A DNA stretch of 64,000 nucleotides from Agroathelia rolfsii (lineage: Eukaryota > Basidiomycota > Agaricomycetes > Amylocorticiales > Amylocorticiaceae): positions 2,542,001 through 2,606,000 of the forward strand of contig JABRWF010000007.1 in the NCBI GenBank assembly GCA_018343915.1, given 5' to 3'. How positions within the stretch are numbered: position 1 is the stretch's first letter; every line of letters starts with the position of its first letter. Shown here piece by piece: positions 36,046 to 49,096 of the stretch. Both the position numbers and the translations under genes were made by a program. Under the pieces are notes generated by a model. It did no database searches. It was not told the origin of the DNA and saw only the letters and a list, made by a program, of their open reading frames with translations.

Positions 36046-38279
36046 TCAACGACCCGAGCTGACACGACGCAGCCATGAGTGAACGCCGAAGACGGTCTTG
36101 ACGGTAGTAGGCAGGCTGTCGGTTGATGCCATTGTCTTGGCCTTGGCGGCCGTAACAATCTCCTGTGAGCTATCTCGGGTGAAGCTCCTTTCCGGACGTG
36201 CTGCGGAAAAGAGAAAAAAACGTAAATTACGATATACACATCATCACTAGGAACTAAGAGCGCTTACCCCTTGATGCAGGCTTGGAAGCAGCCTCTTGTT
36301 CGGCTAATTAATTGTGATGCATCACCATTAACACCATAATACATTTTCAGAAAAAAGAAAAGGGTAGCGTCCTTACCAAGGTATTTGCCCAAATCGTTCT
36401 GGAACGTCTCCCAATCCCAGGTGCTGTTCCCACCCTCGGAAGACGCCTCGATGACGCGCTTACGCTCTTGCATTGCACTCCATGGGTCACCCTTGAGGAA
36501 GTACATCGCGCAGTCGACGTAGAGGTCCTCGGGCACCTTGCGCTGGGATGCGCCCACGACGATCTGTTGGAGCCAGTACATCCGGTTCTGAACCTTGATC
36601 TGTGGAAGGCTGGAATCTTCCCAGGAGTGCAGGACCGTACTGAGTTGAGCTGTGTATACGAAGACCATCAGAAGATTAGTAAGTTTTATCTAATCATCCG
36701 CAGCAACCATTCTTGTTCCTCACCTTGACGGTTTTGAGCTAAAAGAAGTGGTGAGTTGGTCAGTCTCATCAATCTCGGTAATGAGATAAGCGAGGAGGCA
36801 ATTACGTACCAGATATTCTCAGGAAATCAGCGCTGAACTCCGTATAAGTGTATTCTTGACCGTTCTGAGTCTTTGCAATCTTGTTCTGCTCCAACGAAGA
36901 GCGCAGATCGCCGCGGAGGAAGTACAAAGCAGCCTCTGGCCAGCGCAGTTCGGGCAGTGGCGAGGTGCTGCTACGGCAAGCGGTCTCGAAGTCAGTCAGC
37001 CATTGCTTCGCATCGTCAACCAGGGAGTCTCCGGTGTAGATGAGCGAGCCGGCAGCCTCCCAATTATCGAGGATGTTCGTGAAGACGCCTGAAAATGATT
37101 ATATCCCGGTCAGTCAAAAGGTTTGCGACATAATTTTGGAGCGTATCAGATCTGTAAAAACGCACCGACAAAGTTCTTGAACTCGGTCTCGAAATGAGAC
37201 CACTCCCAGAACGAACAACCAAGCCTGGTAAGTTCTGTCTGGCGCTCTTTCATGATGTTCTTGAGGTCGCCTGAGAGGAAGTGAATGCCGACACTAGGCC
37301 AGTACGGCTTGGGCACACGGAGTTCTTCTGAGCGCTGGCCGATGGTTGTAAGCCATGCATGCGCAACCTCATCTCCGGGCACGCCGGTGTAGAACGGGGC
37401 AGGGTTGAGCGTAGCGACGAGGCGATCGAGCTTCTCGGGTTTCATAGCTACAGTAATAATAATAGATTAGATTATGAGAGGACTTCTGCACTATTACAAT
37501 CTTGCTCACAGCCAGTGAGGTCGTCTATAGGTTGCGGTCGCGTTAGTTGATGCATGAAGGAAATGATTATATTACTCACCACACAAGGTCAATAGATCAC
37601 GCTTAAAGAGATTCCATGTCCATTCGGAGATACCAAAGAGCATGAGATGACGGAGGCGCTCCAGCATTGCCAAGCGGATATCTTTGGGCAAGAAATGTGA
37701 AGCGATACGAGGCCAGTCGCTTTGACGGATTCCGCGGGTCTGGCAAGATGTCTCAACATGGTCGAGCCACTCCGAGGCAGGCTTATCATCCTCGAGGGTC
37801 ATGGAAAATGACCAAGCTTTAGGCATATCGAGCGAGAAGTCCGACGTCGAAACTGTGTAAGTACATGTAAGTAATTCATACCATGTATACTCGTAAGGAA
37901 ATGAAATTACGTTTGCACGCCTTGCCTATAATATATTCAGGTACATTTAGCATGCATCAGAGGATGGAAATAAAATGATCTCACCGTAGAATGCAACAAG
38001 ATCGCGCTTGAAATCTTGCCAATCCCAGTGTTCGTTGCCAAATACGGCGGGGTGCTTTCGTCGCTCCATCATAACATTCTTGAGACTACCCTTCATGAAA
38101 TACAGGGCGACGTCTGCCCATTGGTCCTCCGGGATAGCAAGTTCACGGCCGCATTCTTGGATTCCCTCCAGCCAGCGGAGTTCTTCCTCGGGAAGACCGT
38201 TGATTGAGATAGGCACAGCCTCACAAGCACTCAGAATCTGGATCAGATCTTCATGCGGGATAAGAGAAACGGACGACAT
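36046..38279 (-). CDS. Five-repeat protein, one repeat per exon, function unknown
   Basis: Minus-strand exons join into a protein of roughly 500 residues, starting MSSVSLIPHEDLIQILSACE and ending VHSWLRRVSSGR. It holds five diverged copies of an ~80-residue unit. Each has a WL or similar helix, a central W/Y..va.yFLkGdl core (QWADVALYFMKGSLKNVM; DWPRIASHFLPKDIRLAM; YWPSVGIHFLSGDLKNIM; RWPEAALYFLRGDLRSSL; LYVDCAMYFLKGDPWSAM) and a closing W-W-F-dl-G (HWDWQDFKRDLVAFYG and similar). Every repeat exon ends in phase 1 after the G of a Gly codon. Microexons of exactly 15 nt at 37911-37925, 37510-37524 and 36724-36738 link repeats 1-2, 2-3 and 4-5. No signal peptide or membrane helix is seen. The core resembles retroelement gag/capsid helices, which is only a suggestion. 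I cannot name a known family. Confidence 0.8.
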
Positions 38280-39257
38280 AATATTGTTGTCGTTTCGACG
38301 AAGATATATAAGAAGGAAGAGAAGAGGGGAAGAAGAGGGTGTAAGGGCGAGATGCGATAACAGCACGATAATGCCCCGTCTTTTGTACTATGGATCCTTT
38401 GGAACAGAGAACACGAGAGACCAACGACAATAACACGAGGCAGTAACGGGGACCCACAACCATACTCAGGAGCTGGTCTGGACGATGATTTGAAGAGAGA
38501 ATTCAGGGTTGCTACAGCATAAACCAGCATGGATCAACATCCCGAATACTCGTGTTTGTCGCTCCAGACGGACCACGTGGCTTTTTCGTGCGTGTTGCCA
38601 GTGTGGCAGTGACTGTTACAATTAAGATCTAGAGACCATCGGCCTGGGAATTCTCGCTGATTGATAGACACGTTGAAAGCTGCGATGTACAAGACACCTA
38701 TGGTATGGAACACAACACGTGAAAAATATGTCCAGAGCCCACTTGAAAGACAATAAGGTGAAGTCTACACCAACACCAACACCATAGAACCGCAAATGCG
38801 GCCAAATATTGGGAAATGCAATTCGGAAGAGCTAATATAGATACTATCAGTAATATAGACACTGATGTCCGTTGGGAACGAGATATTAATGAAATTTCTA
38901 AGACTTGTCTCGAAGATATAAACGCACGCAGTGTCAATCATGCTGACTCAGAAATAAAAGGATTCTCTCAAGGGATTGTGACAAACAAAACACAAGTCAG
39001 AAGACATTATTCAGTCGTGTGCATTTCTTCGAAGACATTGCATGATGCGATGATATGGTCATTGGTCAAGTTGAAGACTCGGAACATGCAGCTGTGGTGT
39101 GTACGGGTGCGCTGGCATTTCAAGTTATGTTATTTGCACTCTGTTTGACCACCGGATCCAAATGCTAATAATTTGCAATATAGCACTAAAAACGATCGAT
39201 TTCTATAACCTCATCAGATTTTCCTTTTATCCTGAAATTTTTTCTCCGGCATGCTAT
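38280..39257. other. Upstream region of five-repeat gene up to solo LTR
   Basis: No further gene recognised. The proximal part should include the promoter of the five-repeat gene. Confidence 0.5.
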
Positions 39258-39457
39258 TGGAGAGGCCCTGGGGGCCTCCCAAAGGGATCCTAGAGGACCT
39301 AACACAAGTGGATAACCGTCGTAGTACGGTACAAGTGCAGATGTAGGTACATGAGGTGGCCACACGGCCTTAAATACTAAGTAATCACGTGACCCTCTAA
39401 CCCTATCATGTGACCCCTTCAGGGTCACTCCTTCCTACCCTTGGACCTACCGGTCCA
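39258..39457 (-). mobile_element. Solo LTR, family A, copy 1
   Basis: On the minus strand this 200-bp unit begins TGGACCGGTAGGTCC and ends GGGCCTCTCCA, fitting the TG...CA rule. It is flanked by the 4-bp direct repeat CTAT (39254-39257 and 39458-39461). A near-identical 200-bp copy in the opposite orientation lies at 59352-59551. No internal retroelement sequence is next to it, so it is a solo LTR or a short non-autonomous relic. A TATTTAAG box lies inside. Confidence 0.8.
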
Positions 39458-40289
39458 CTATCAATGCCTAACATCGAGAAATAATTCCGCGTATCTCAAA
39501 AATTGTGATCATGGTGCTAACTTTTAGCATATACCCAGTCTTACACCTTTACAATCAACTGGTACATTTTTTCAACATTTAACCATACAGTCCTCTAGAG
39601 GGCATCTAAAAGGTCTTATGCAATTTTTTGTTTGAAGAGAAATGGAATGGAAGTGGTTGCAACCGACCTGCATGTCATCTTTGCGGGGATGAGTATATAG
39701 GGGTTCTCGGGGGTGCCTGTCCCGAGTCACGCGTCGCTGCTGACGCTGTGACGGACCCTTTGAACTGATGATATCAACAGCCTCGACGTTCTCAACTTAA
39801 ACCTCTAGATCTCAGCGTTCTCACCGCAGCTTTAGCTGCGATTCATTTGAGCAGAAAAAAATAACAATGCGACAACAGGCTTGAAATACTCCGGCTTGTC
39901 TCTGCATTCTATGATATTGCGCGGTCTCTTGTATTGGCTAGTGTATGACTAATCATGATGTGGCTTGATGTCAGTGCTATGGCCCAGTGGCAAAGTTTCT
40001 TGATGGTCTCCAGAAGTAATGCAGCGATATCAGTGCAATTTCCCTGCTACTTGATCACAGTTCTTTATGGTAGTATAGCCTTGACACTCATGCTGGTCTG
40101 GCACCAAGACCTCCTTCTCTCATTAGGATTATATTGTCAATACCCGACCGTTCAGACTACCAAGATTACTACATTTTGCCACTGGGCCTGGTGCTCTTAT
40201 TATATCTTACTCACATCTATATCCTCTCCTATGTTCTTTATGAGCCAATGTCTGGTCATTTTTGCGTGTAGCCACCGCATATTGCTATC
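39458..40289. other. Gap between solo LTR and decayed membrane gene
   Basis: A plus-strand frame runs from 39955 into the relic downstream but its first half has no family resemblance. Otherwise nothing is recognised. Confidence 0.45.
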
Positions 40290-41592
40290 GACATACCAAT
40301 TTGGCGACGTTATTACTAGTGCAACTCCATGTTACAGTCCTGAAAACGATGAGACACAAGGGAATACTTGCTCAGTGCTAAATGCGACCTAATTCCAGTG
40401 TTGCGATCATAGTGTATTCTTGTTACTCACTGACTTACATTTTGACACTCACATGATATTACTCTGTCGGCAGCATGGCATGATGCGACCATAAAAGATA
40501 CATGTCCAGAAGCCGAACAAACTACATATCCATAGCTTTCACTGGTGAGAAATTTATAGGTAGTACTATGTTACTCGCACATTTCTTACTTTTCGATGTA
40601 GGCATTGCTATATACGCCTACTGTATTATCGATAACAATACCTATTCAAGCTTGACAAACCTGACTTTTTTCAATTGACGGTGCATTTGTAGGGTCTTAT
40701 AAACATTCACCCGACGGGTCTATCCGTTGGCATATTCCAACATTTCCCTATCAAATACAAGGCACAAATTCGTTATCCATTCGCCAAAAGGAAAAAAATC
40801 CCTCTCTGATACTCTTCGATTATGTGATTTACACGTGAGCTGTTTCTGGGACTTCCTTCTTTTGGCATCGAACACTGAAAAGATTAAAAAACTAATGTCG
40901 ATGATGATATGTTGTCAATAACCTCTTCCGGCTTATCTTCGTCTCCGACGATCGTGTCGTCCAACCCTTCACCACCATCTCCCTCACACACATCATCCGC
41001 TACAGCTATCATAGGGGGTGTCCTCGGTGGTGCTGTAGCTCTCTTAACGGGTTTGATCGTGGCATATATTCTTTATCGTCGTCGTCGACAATCTTGTGAT
41101 ATCATCCGGGACTTTGAAGTTGATGAGTTCCCTACCGAATTTGGACCATCTCGAAAGCCTACGATATCAGGACATGCATCCATAGTAGCCACCTTCACTT
41201 CATCTAAGACGGGACTATCCATCAATCCTCCACTGCTAAGTTCTCAACCCCGTGACAAATTGGGGCCAGATGTTAATAATGGCACCCATTCACTGTATAT
41301 CATTAATCCGGATATGAATCTGCGAAAATCTGCGTGGCCCCCATCTTCCAAATTGGCTCTGTGTCATCAGGAGATTTCTCGAGAACTTTACGAGCTAGAA
41401 GAGCAAACTGAATCTTTGTATCTCCGGAAAACCTTAGGCGATGGGGGTAGTGTATCGTCTGGAAACCATAATTTTTCTGCGCATGATTTTCATTTAACAG
41501 CTCAAGTGGCCGATTTGCAGAGAGAAGTAGAGAGGCTACGTGAGACGCTCGCCCAGGCATACGAATCGGGAGAGCTTGGGCCACCACCATAG
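40290..41592 (+). pseudogene. Decayed third member (C) of the single-pass membrane family
   Basis: The parts line up with member A at 18198-19694: YQFGDVITSATPCYSPENDE, then WHDATIKDTCPEAEQTT, IAIYAYCIIDNNTYSSLTNL, GAFVGSYKHSPDGS and LILFDYVIYT. A Ser/Pro/Thr stalk, the transmembrane helix IIGGVLGGAVALLTGLIVAY with basic RRRRQ after it, and a cytoplasmic coiled coil (DLQREVERLRETLAQAYE) complete it. The frame breaks after CSVLNAT, again near 40521-40540, and by one extra base near 40671-40676 between LTFF and IDG. No good acceptor follows VIYT. From 40909 to 41592 one clean frame remains. Sequencing error is possible for a single shift, but several defects favour a pseudogene. Confidence 0.65.
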
Positions 41593-42195
41593 TATACACT
41601 ACTAGTGCTGGTCGATCGGATTGGATATCTTCTTTCGTTATTCATTTTATATTTCACCCCTTAAATAATCTAATCTATGATATGCAGACAAGACAACCTG
41701 TGCTAGATGATGTGTAAGCATGACATCATTCAGTATGCATTTACTTTATCCCGATGGCGGGACGGTTGAACAACATTTGCCCGGACCCTGGGCTAGCAAC
41801 GGGTATCCTTCGACTAGTACACTTGAAACCTTATAAGGCCCGGACTTAGGATTTCTTATTATCGAGTCTTGTTTGAACAATACTAGTATGGTGTATGTAG
41901 CTTTACCCCTGTACATGTTTCAGGTTCTTTCCCTGGCTGTCATAAGTGGTAGCGCTTGGACGGGCCGCCACGCCGTCTCCCGAACCTCCCGGAGGCAGAC
42001 TTCGCATCTCACTTTACTTACCAACCATGACCAACTCTCATGATCCCAGCGACTCTATCATGTATCAAATGTATGCCTTTCTGAACTTCTTGTATAATAT
42101 ATATATAATTGTACATATGATTCTTTTGCTTGAGCGAAAAAGAGTTTAATTCTGTTGATACCTCATTCAAGTAATCACGGTCCAGAATACACTCC
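41593..42195. other. Convergent gap before the NmrA-like gene
   Basis: No gene recognised; contains an AT repeat near 42098-42110. Confidence 0.5.
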
Positions 42196-43206
42196 TCAAA
42201 AAGTCTTCCAAACATGACCTTCCCACAAACTGTTATCTCGCCCTGAATACTCTGGAATCTCCCTGCCTGCTTTTACATCCCAACCTGTACTTATAAATCC
42301 GGCATTGGTGGCGGTTTGCAAAAAGTCTAAATAAGAAACCTCTTCGGGAAGGGACTCGACGTATTCAATCTTTTCGCCTGGATGAGTCTTTTTCGCGACC
42401 TCGGTCAGGCTAGCTTTTAAGCCTTGAATGCGGAAATCTTTGTACTCGATGGATGATTTGGGTAACTCCGTCAGAATATGTCCCAGGAAACCTAGTTTTC
42501 AAGTGTGAGTGTCAATGTATGGCCTGAAAATTAGATACTGATCATACCTCCGATGTCCTCTATCGACGTCCAAGAGACTGGCGTCTCTCCTTTGCCGAGA
42601 ATGTTTATCTTGCCTGTCTTCTCGAAACCCACGATCCAATCAGCCCACTCCATAAAAAAGCCAGTCTTGATTATCATTCTGGTCAAAAAAATTATCTTCT
42701 TCTGGATTGTTTCATTTGACGCAACTTACAAAGATGAGTGCATATGGTAACCCTTGGCTCTTGCTATATGCGGCAACCTTAGCTTTGACTCCTAAAATGC
42801 TCTCATCCTGCTCCCTGCCCAAGGTAGGCATACCAAACTCGCTTGGTACAAAGAGCTGGACACCGGCCTGCTTGGCAGCATCTACCATCGCAAACTGGGA
42901 GACAAGTCCGGGATTACCGACGGTCGAAATGAGGACTTCAATATTGCGGTCCTTCAACACAGTGGCCAGCGCGAGGACATCTGTATACGAGACTTGGATG
43001 GTCTCCACCCCTTCCTGGGTGGATTTACTTTTAGAGCGCGTTAAGATGGTGACATTAACACCTTTAGCAATAAGAGCCTAGCGCATTCAACTTAGTGAAG
43101 TGTACATCGTATGTCAAGTTAATATTCTTGCCTTTGTAATGGAATGTCCCACGGAACCGGTACCAGAACCGGAACCGACGATCGCAAAATTGTTAAACGT
43201 AGGCAT
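42196..43206 (-). CDS. NmrA/isoflavone reductase-like NAD(P)-binding protein
   Basis: Four exons encode about 300 residues. The N-terminus FNNFAIVGSGSGTGSVGHSI has the glycine-rich Rossmann turn. ALIAKGVNVTILTRSKSKST gives the basic dinucleotide-2'-phosphate contact region, and VLISTVGNPGLVSQFAMVDA with AAKQAGVQLFVPSEFGMPT is the hallmark VPSEFG segment of this atypical SDR group. GETPVSWTSIEDIGGFLGHI is the downstream conserved piece. Such proteins act as NADPH-dependent reductases or redox sensors; the substrate is unknown. The first intron uses a GC donor (AAG|GCAAGA ... GCTAG). The protein ends DNSLWEGHVWKTF. Confidence 0.87.
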
Positions 43207-43949
43207 GAGGAAGATGAAGTTTTGATGAAGTTGAGTTACTGATACAGATGAATACGGGGTTCCCAGTGAATGCAACAGTGTTTCCCTCTACTTCTGTATT
43301 TATAATAACAGAACACCCGAATCTACTATTGACTGATTTGCATATCAGCACCGCGGCCGGTGATAACTTGTGGATGAGTAAAGTACAACGGTGATGATTA
43401 ATACGAGCTATATATTACTCTTAGTGCCAGTGATCATTATGAGTCAGAATAAAATTTATTCCGAGGGTTTTTCCAGAGGTGTTACACGCCCCAGGTTCAT
43501 GTAAACACTATCTGGAATGAGTTAAGCGACATGACCAGATTGGTAACCAGCCTCGCATGATGCCAATTGCAACAAACTGTCGCGTCTTCAACTTCACTCA
43601 CCTTCGAGGTAAATTTGAAGCCCTTATAGGGTGTGCCACTAGTGAACCTACTACTGCATTGATATTTCAAATTCCAAGATTTTTCTTCAAGTCTTTGAAC
43701 AATTGATGTTTCGTTTTTTGAACAGGCTGTCGAAGCTGTTGTCATAAATTGTCATACAACTGAAGCTTATTCTGCCAGCCAGTACTTAAACTGGTTCAAC
43801 CTCTCACTGGCACTTGTGCTTCTTTTCTCCCGTCTCTCCCCTTGGCAGAGAATATAACCCATCTCCTTTTCATCTTTATGATCTCCTACCGCTGAATATA
43901 ATTGAAGCCTTCAATTCCGGACATCTCTTGCAGTCCAAGGGTGGACGGG
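43207..43949. other. Intergenic stretch
   Basis: Upstream region shared by the NmrA-like gene (-) and the unassigned gene at 43950 (+). No coding signal recognised. Confidence 0.5.
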
Positions 43950-45299
43950 ATGGATAGTGATAAGCACGTGAACCATTCCCAATCAAATAGCTGCAGGCAC
44001 CCATCCAAGGCATGCTTTGCTGCTCAGGCAGGCGCGACCCCTACTTCCCTAGCCTTAACCATGAATTTTCTCTGATTACGAGATTAGCTCGATTCAGCCC
44101 ACAAGTCAATCCTTCGATCCAACACTTATGGGGTATGAGGTCATTCATCTTACTTGCGCGACTGGAAGCTCACTCGCCCATCCGTGCTCTCATTAATAGT
44201 AGCCCATGGTGGACATGTCTTAAGCCCTATAGACCCAGTATTTACGCCTTGCTTTTCATTTTGCTCGGGGGAAGAAGATATTTGGCTCTCCCCGTAAGTG
44301 GGTCGTTTATGAGCTATCCCATACAGCCCTTTGATTCTGATATTTTATTTCTAAGTCTAAGAAAACGCGGTCATGTAGTAAGCGAATCTTCCATAATCTT
44401 TTTCGCTCCCAAAGATACCCTCTGACAATGAATTGGGCGCATATAGCCACTTCATGCTACTTTTGTCCTGTATTCCATCGCACAGGGCATGTGCCTCGAC
44501 GTAGGGCCATTTGTACTAGACGGTATGTTTTAATCAATGGAATATTTACTCGTGTCGCCCTTATTACGCCTGGCGAGAGAGGGGGATCCATTGTTTTATT
44601 TATTTATTTTGTATTAGGAACAAAGATAGAGTTACAACCGTCTTCGCACTATGAACACAAATGCCCCATCTTCCGAGTTGACCAAGCCATTCTGAATCAA
44701 TACAGAGAAGGTCCAAGAGAAAACGAGCTCCTCGATTGTGTCCCGTAAGATAATCCACAATCATGTGTTACGGAGGATTTATTGCTCTGCAGGTCAAATG
44801 CTCATGATACTATCAAGGAGGAAGATGAAGAAAACATTGATTTTGAGGCTATTTTAGCAGCACAGGAAGATAATATCGGACATACAGAAACCATCGAAGC
44901 ATCTGATGAAGATGAAGAGATGGATGTCATCGAACAAGAGGATGAGAGTATAGTTCAATCCATTGTTTTCGACTTCGATGAAGAAAGGTCACTTGCCGCT
45001 TTCATTTTTTGTGCTCGACGTCCTAATCATTCTCGACCCGCAGCTATGCCTCAACATCCTATACAAGTAGCTTTCTCTCGTCGGGTTCTGTTACTGAAAC
45101 AGTCGAGAATAAACGAGAACGTTCTCCGCTGCACATACCCATCACTGCGTTGTTAAAAGCTTCTGTCCCATGTGAAGACGAATCGTGCTGGAAGATCGCC
45201 ATGTTTGAGCCTGGTCAAATGTGGGAAGGCCGAGCTTTTGGAGTGTGGGCGGGACAGGAGCTTGATGTGAGGACAGTGAAGTTAGACAGGGGCCAGTGA
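43950..45299 (+). CDS. Unassigned protein with acidic middle and conserved-looking C-terminus
   Basis: The 3' half assembles cleanly: MCLDVGPFVLDG, a GTATGT...TTAG intron, TKIELQPSSHYEHKCPIFRV, then LDCVPSNAHDTIKEEDEENI, an acidic run (EASDEDEEMDVIEQEDES) and a 61-nt-class intron. It ends PITALLKASVPCEDESCWKI, AMFEPGQMWEGRAFGVWAG and a stop at 45299. The 5' half is less sure. MDSDKHVNHSQSNSCRHPSK opens at 43950, and frames containing RKRGHVVSESSIIFF near 44350 may be exons. The WKIAMFEPG..WEGRAFG text looks like a conserved motif, but I cannot name the family. The acidic part suggests a nuclear protein. Confidence 0.5.
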
Positions 45300-45641
45300 G
45301 CATCGCTGAGATAGAACTGGCACCAATCGGCACTTTCGAAATTTATTCATAATTTCATCCCCATAACTCATCCGAGTAACTAATTGGTCTGTTATGGATA
45401 TCATTAAGTAGAAAATGACACATGAGTGTTCGGGTTGAGATGCTCGGCAAGGTGCATTCCGGTCAATATAGTTTTTGTTATCTCGAGTCTTGCGCCTTGA
45501 AGCCATCATTTAACCGGTCGTCCGACCACCCCTTCTTGGCTCTCAGACTGGTATAAAAAAACCGTGCCACTGGCGTTGGACACTCTCACCACTCTCGCTT
45601 GCCGTAACTGTTCAGTCTGATCTATCCATCCATTTATCAAC

Positions 45642-46839
<1,198 letters not shown>

Positions 46840-47536
46840 AAATCACGTGGTATTACATTGCGAATCTGAGCGCATGGCACGCCGCACTGATCATGCATGA
46901 CTTGCGTATGTTCACAGCAAGGGGGACCTTTTTTCATCTCCATCATCTTCGATATGGATAATACCAAGGACTTTTGCACCTTTCTTCCACTGTACCAAGC
47001 TAGCATACAGAAACATGGGGAAACCACATTGCAAACGCATTTTTTCTACGTATATTCCTATTGTGATCACAGTCGTAGTAGCCTATCACAGCTGCCCCTC
47101 GTCTGCACGTTTGTAAGGACAAAGGAACAATTCACCAAAGTGCCCCGCCTCCTGTCTGCCGACGGACGTAACATCATGGTCTGCGTATCACACTTTATCA
47201 TAATGGGTTATCTGCGTACAGTGGTCTTAGCTGCTGCATGATGGAATGGAGCCTACCACTTATTCTTGATTGATCAATGATAATTAATATTATCTTCCGA
47301 TTTACATTTTTGTGGATAAACTGATACCATAGCCAATGAGATTTAAGGAAGAGAATTGCGTATATTTTTTTCATCGACTCATATATCCCGGCTTCAATAG
47401 CGAGACAAGTGATCACTGCACCCCTTCCTTTCTTGTCCCCGCTCACTATTCCCTTCCTTCTTGCATCTTGCTTGTCTGTTTGTTGCCAGCTACAGTTCTG
47501 TGAATAGAGGTTGTCCTTGACCAGTCCAGAAAAAAA
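46840..47536. other. Gap between FUR1 and EMG1
   Basis: No gene recognised; 3' UTR of FUR1 and promoter of EMG1. Confidence 0.5.
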
Positions 47537-49096
47537 ATGTCGACCAGTCACGTTGTGCGACACAGACGCCATTCCGGCAGCGGAGCGACGCTTGCACGCT
47601 CTTCTTCCTCCCGCCATCTGCTTGCACCGTCTACAGACGCGCAAACAACAACGATGGCACCACGATCGACACTATCGGCTACAGCAGCCTCCTTCGTGCC
47701 CCCTGAGCGACCTAAGTCAACGCCAGCCCATAGTGAACGCCCGAGCCAGCGCAGACGGCAGGCGATTGACTCGGATGTGGAAGAGGCCCAGGGGACAGAG
47801 TACTTGCCTTCGAACCATCCAGATCACGATAGAGAGGAGGACGAAGATGAGGATGAGGACGGGAAATCGACCACCTCGTCTGCAGATCATCCTAGAAAAC
47901 AGCCCTCCTCGGCACCTGTCATCGTAGAGCCCGAGTTCCCCTCTATCAGCAGCAACAGCAACGGTCCCAACGGTATCGCTATCGACAGCCCTCGTCCGAC
48001 ACGGCCTCTACCACCAACGAGCAAGTCGCGCGCGGAGATTATGAGCCGAAACCCCATGCCATTACCTGCAAATCCATCGATGCTGCCCGTTCAGGCGCAT
48101 GTGCCTCGTACAGGGGCCGTTGCCGGGTCGACGCAGCGTAGACTGTACGTCGTGCTCGAGCAAGCCTGTCTCGAGGCGTACCGTGTTAGTGGGCCCAAGG
48201 GTGCCGGCCGCAACGGGCGCGAAGGCGAAGTCAAGTATACGCTGCTCAACTGCGATGATCATCAGGGGATTCTGGCAAAGACAGGCAGGGATATTGCGGA
48301 TGCTCGGCCGGATATCACACATCAGGTCGGGCTCGCATGATTTATGTTGACTTGCATGTTTACCAATAATTGTCTATGCCCACAGTGCCTCCTCACTCTG
48401 CTTGACTCACCGCTGAACAAGGCTGGCCTGTTGCAAGTCTACATCCACACCGCAAAGGGTGTCCTTATTGAGGTTAACCCTCATGTACGTATCCCGCGTA
48501 CGTTCAAGCGGTTCAGCGGACTAATGGGTGAGTGGGGCGTCCTCTGTTATTGTATTATGAGAAACCTGATTATTTATTTATTTTAGTACAACTGCTCCAT
48601 AAACTTTCCATTCGTGGTGTTAATGGCCCCGAAAAATTGTTAAAAGTGATCAAGGTACGCCACTAATTTTGTTCAATCCTGTTAAACATACACTAAGTAC
48701 CATCGACAGAACCCAATAACTGATCACCTTCCCCCGAACACGATCAAGCTGAGTATGTGCTTACACCTTTTCACACATGGTTCCATCTCTTACCGATTTT
48801 TTCTTGTGTAGCACTCTCGGGAGATGCACCCACCATCCGCCTATCCAAGTACTTGCCCACATTGCCGGAAACACATTCGATCGCTGTATTTGTCGGTGCC
48901 ATGGCACGTGGGAAGGATAACTTCGCAGACGGAGTCGTAGACGAAAAGATCAGTATCAGCGACTACCCCCTCAGCGCTAGTGTCGCTTGCGGCAAGGTAT
49001 GTCTCATTTGGTATTCTTCGCTGGCATCGGAATCTGTCTGACGGTGTTCATTTCCAGTTCTGTTGTGCGCTCGAGGAACTATGGGACATTGTCTAG
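47537..49096 (+). CDS. EMG1: 18S rRNA pseudouridine N1-methyltransferase Nep1/Emg1
   Basis: Exon 1 (47537-48325) carries a long leader and then [17 protein letters not shown] and [15 protein letters not shown]. The next exons read [60 protein letters not shown] and [20 protein letters not shown], ending [11 protein letters not shown]. This is the SPOUT-fold Nep1 domain with its knot region GAMARG. Nep1 methylates the hypermodified pseudouridine of 18S rRNA and is needed for 40S biogenesis. The core of about 230 residues is preceded by about 215 residues rich in Ser/Thr/Pro/Arg with an acidic run ([11 protein letters not shown]), far longer than the yeast leader. An internal methionine closer to the core could also be used. 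Confidence 0.93.
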
